Below, one piece after another: positions 5,243-7,036 of a stretch of 7,036 nt of DNA. The stretch's first letter is position 1. Each line of letters opens with the position of its first letter. The stretch is from Actinomycetota bacterium. Lineage in GTDB: Bacteria; Actinomycetota; Actinomycetes; S36-B12. Where the stretch lies: contig WLND01000081.1 in assembly GCA_009726075.1 (NCBI GenBank), forward strand, positions 1 to 7,036, in the 5' to 3' direction. The notes beneath the pieces are model-generated. The model ran no database searches and had not been told where the DNA came from. It was given only the letters and a program-made list of their open reading frames with translations. The position numbers and the translations under genes are program-made.

Positions 5243-7035
5243 CCCCCGTCCGTCGGATGTGGGCGGCGATGGCTGGCCAGCGCCCTGAACTGGTACTGGC
5301 CGGGTTCGTCGGGGCACTCGCCTCGGCCAGCGCGGTGGCCCTGCTCGGTACCTCGGCGTGGCTCATCTCGACCGCCGCTGGAGCACCGCCGGTGCTGACC
5401 TTGACGGTGGCAGCGGTGATGGTCCGGGCATTCGCCCTCGGCCGGGCAGTCTTCAGGTACGGCGAGCGGCTCATCGGGCACGACGCAGCCTTTCGCGGCC
5501 TCACCGACCTGCGCATCCGGGTGTACGAGCGGCTCGAGCGGCTCGCCCCGGTGGGCCTGGCGGGGTTCTCGCGTGGCGACCTGCTCACCAGGCTGGTCGC
5601 CGATGTCGATGCGGCCCTCGACCTGCCACTGCGCATCGTGCTTCCGTGGGCGCAGGCAGCCCTTGTCTCAGCCGGTGCCGTCGCGTTCTGCGTGTGGCTG
5701 GCCCCGGACGCCGGGCTGCTCATCGGCGTCCTCGTCGTGGTCGGCCTCACCCTGGCACCCTGGATGGTCGGCCACCTGGCCAGCAGGGCCGAGCAGCGAA
5801 TCGCTCCGGCCAAGGCGCTCCTGACCGGTTCTGTGGTCACCGCCCTCGACGCCACGGCTGATCTCGTCGCCTTCGGCCGCTCCTCCGATGCCCTCGCGCA
5901 GATCGCGTCCCTCGACGACCGCGTGACCGAGCTCACCCGGCGCTCGTCGCTCGCCCTGGCGTTTGGCGGCGGGGTCGGCGTGGCGCTTCAGGGCGCCGCG
6001 GTCACCGGGGCGCTCGTCCTGGCGATCCCCCGGGTCACCGAGGGCACCCTGCCTGCCGTGTGGCTCGCCGTCGTGGCACTGCTTCCACTGGCGTTGTTCG
6101 AGGTGCTCTCGAGCCTGCCCGTCTCCGCCCTCGCCCTGCAGCGTCTCCGCGGCTCGGCCGACCGACTCGCGGCCATCGACGACATGACGAACCCCGTCGT
6201 TGACCCGTCGACCCCCGCGCATCTGCCCGAGGGCTTCACTGGCCTGGAGCTTCGCGGCGTCAAGGCTCGGTGGAGTGCGGCAGGTCCGTACGCGCTCCTG
6301 GGAGTCTCGCTGTCGATCACGCCCGGCGAGCACGTCACGATCGTCGGCCCCAGCGGGTCGGGAAAGTCGACACTCGCGTCCGTCCTCATGGGCTTTCTTG
6401 GCTACGAGGGGACGATTCATGTCAATGGCATCGAATTGTCGTCCGTATCCGGCGACGAACTGCGAACCCGCATCGGGCTCATGGCGCAGCGATCGCACCT
6501 CTTCGACACCACCGTCGCGGAGAATGTGCGTCTCGGCCGACCCGGTGTCGGCGACGATGCCGTCTGGCGCGCACTGGAGGCCGCCCAGGTCGACGAGGCG
6601 GTTCGATCGATGCCCCGCCAACTCGACACCGAGGTCGGCACCTTCGGCCTCGCGGTATCCGGCGGCGAGGCCCAGCGGCTAGCCCTTGCACGACTCCTGC
6701 TCGAGCCACCGCCGGCCATTATTTTCGACGAGCCGACCGAGCACCTCGACCCGCGCACCGCGCAGGCGCTCGAGGTCACGCTGCGTTCGAGCACGATGAA
6801 CTCCACGCGCATCACGATCTCGCATCGCCTCGACTCGATAGACGCGGGCAGCAGGGTCATCGTCCTGCGCGACGGCCTGGTCGAGGCGTGTGGCAGTGCC
6901 GCTGAGCTCGCAGGGCAGGGCGGGTGGTTTGCCGATCGGCTCGCGAACGAGCGGGCGGAGACCGACATGGCTGCCCTGATTGAGGGCCTTCCCATCGGCA
7001 CGGCGGTGGCTCGCATCACCCTCGACCGATCATGA
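5239..7035 (+). CDS. cydC: ABC transporter CydC, cytochrome bd assembly (permease plus ATPase)
   Basis: CydC is the partner of CydD in the membrane ABC exporter needed to assemble cytochrome bd. The 598-aa protein has a six-helix membrane domain (about residues 15-295) and an ATPase domain (about 335-555). The N-terminus carries the CydC hallmark: GTSAWLISTAAGAPPVLTL (37-55), then VRAFALGRAVFRYGERLIGH (62-81). R77 and H81 align with E. coli CydC R81/H85, reported to contact heme. ATPase motifs are Walker A GPSGSGKST (370-378, K376), Q-loop Q417, signature VSGGEAQ (473-479), Walker B AIIFDEP (493-499, E498), the CydC-typical DEPTEHLD (497-504) and switch H529. Residues after about 570 form a short C-terminal extension containing LPIGTAVAR, function unknown. 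It starts at GTG overlapping the cydD stop (GTGA, 5239-5242), implying coupled translation and equal subunit amounts. The TGA at 7033-7035 ends the gene; it is complete. Confidence 0.96.
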   Translation: MTPVRRMWAAMAGQRPELVLAGFVGALASASAVALLGTSAWLISTAAGAPPVLTLTVAAVMVRAFALGRAVFRYGERLIGHDAAFRGLTDLRIRVYERLERLAPVGLAGFSRGDLLTRLVADVDAALDLPLRIVLPWAQAALVSAGAVAFCVWLAPDAGLLIGVLVVVGLTLAPWMVGHLASRAEQRIAPAKALLTGSVVTALDATADLVAFGRSSDALAQIASLDDRVTELTRRSSLALAFGGGVGVALQGAAVTGALVLAIPRVTEGTLPAVWLAVVALLPLALFEVLSSLPVSALALQRLRGSADRLAAIDDMTNPVVDPSTPAHLPEGFTGLELRGVKARWSAAGPYALLGVSLSITPGEHVTIVGPSGSGKSTLASVLMGFLGYEGTIHVNGIELSSVSGDELRTRIGLMAQRSHLFDTTVAENVRLGRPGVGDDAVWRALEAAQVDEAVRSMPRQLDTEVGTFGLAVSGGEAQRLALARLLLEPPPAIIFDEPTEHLDPRTAQALEVTLRSSTMNSTRITISHRLDSIDAGSRVIVLRDGLVEACGSAAELAGQGGWFADRLANERAETDMAALIEGLPIGTAVARITLDRS

Positions 7036-7036
7036 T

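Noticed and set aside
4214..5936. Overlapping long minus-strand frames opposite cydD and cydC
   Set aside because: Low-complexity Arg/Ala/Ser-rich products with no motifs, lying opposite well-supported ABC transporter genes. They are explained by third-position G/C bias.
1..7036. CRISPR arrays, tRNA/rRNA genes, insertion sequences or phage genes
   Set aside because: No spaced repeats, tRNA-like folds, transposase motifs or terminal repeats were seen. The window is filled by five ordinary genes.

Overview
The window looks like a chromosomal segment of a high-GC Gram-positive bacterium (Actinomycetota). The evidence is G+C content of roughly two thirds by eye, strong third-position G/C bias, GTG starts, a cytochrome bd subunit I of the short Q-loop class, and the compact gene order cydA-cydB-cydD-cydC. 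I cannot name a genus from sequence alone.

Layout. Positions 1-791 (minus strand) hold the 5' portion of an EamA/RhaT-family (drug/metabolite transporter superfamily, YedA-like) membrane permease. Its C-terminus runs off the left edge. A 168-bp divergent intergenic region (792-959) follows, carrying a cluster of GGAC/GTCC blocks that includes a near-perfect palindrome resembling the DosR/DevR hypoxia box. The rest, 960-7035, is one tightly packed plus-strand operon: cydA (468 aa), cydB (359 aa), cydD (585 aa) and cydC (598 aa). Gaps are 17 and 21 nt, and cydD and cydC overlap by 4 nt. The window ends one base after the cydC stop.

How the genes work together. CydA and CydB form the membrane-bound cytochrome bd quinol oxidase, a high-affinity terminal oxidase that reduces O2 to water at low oxygen without pumping protons. 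CydD and CydC form a heterodimeric ABC exporter needed to assemble it. It was long described as a cysteine/glutathione exporter, and recent structural work on the E. coli protein argues for heme transport. The heme, quinol and nucleotide-binding residues I could check are present in all four proteins, so the operon appears intact and functional. The permease on the other strand has no evident functional link beyond sharing the intergenic control region.

I found no undescribed system. The points worth a second look are the GGAC/GTCC operator-like cluster before cydA, and a very strong hairpin at the start of cydD that could tune transporter against oxidase expression. Minor points are the uncertain start of the permease and a possible next gene overlapping the cydC stop.
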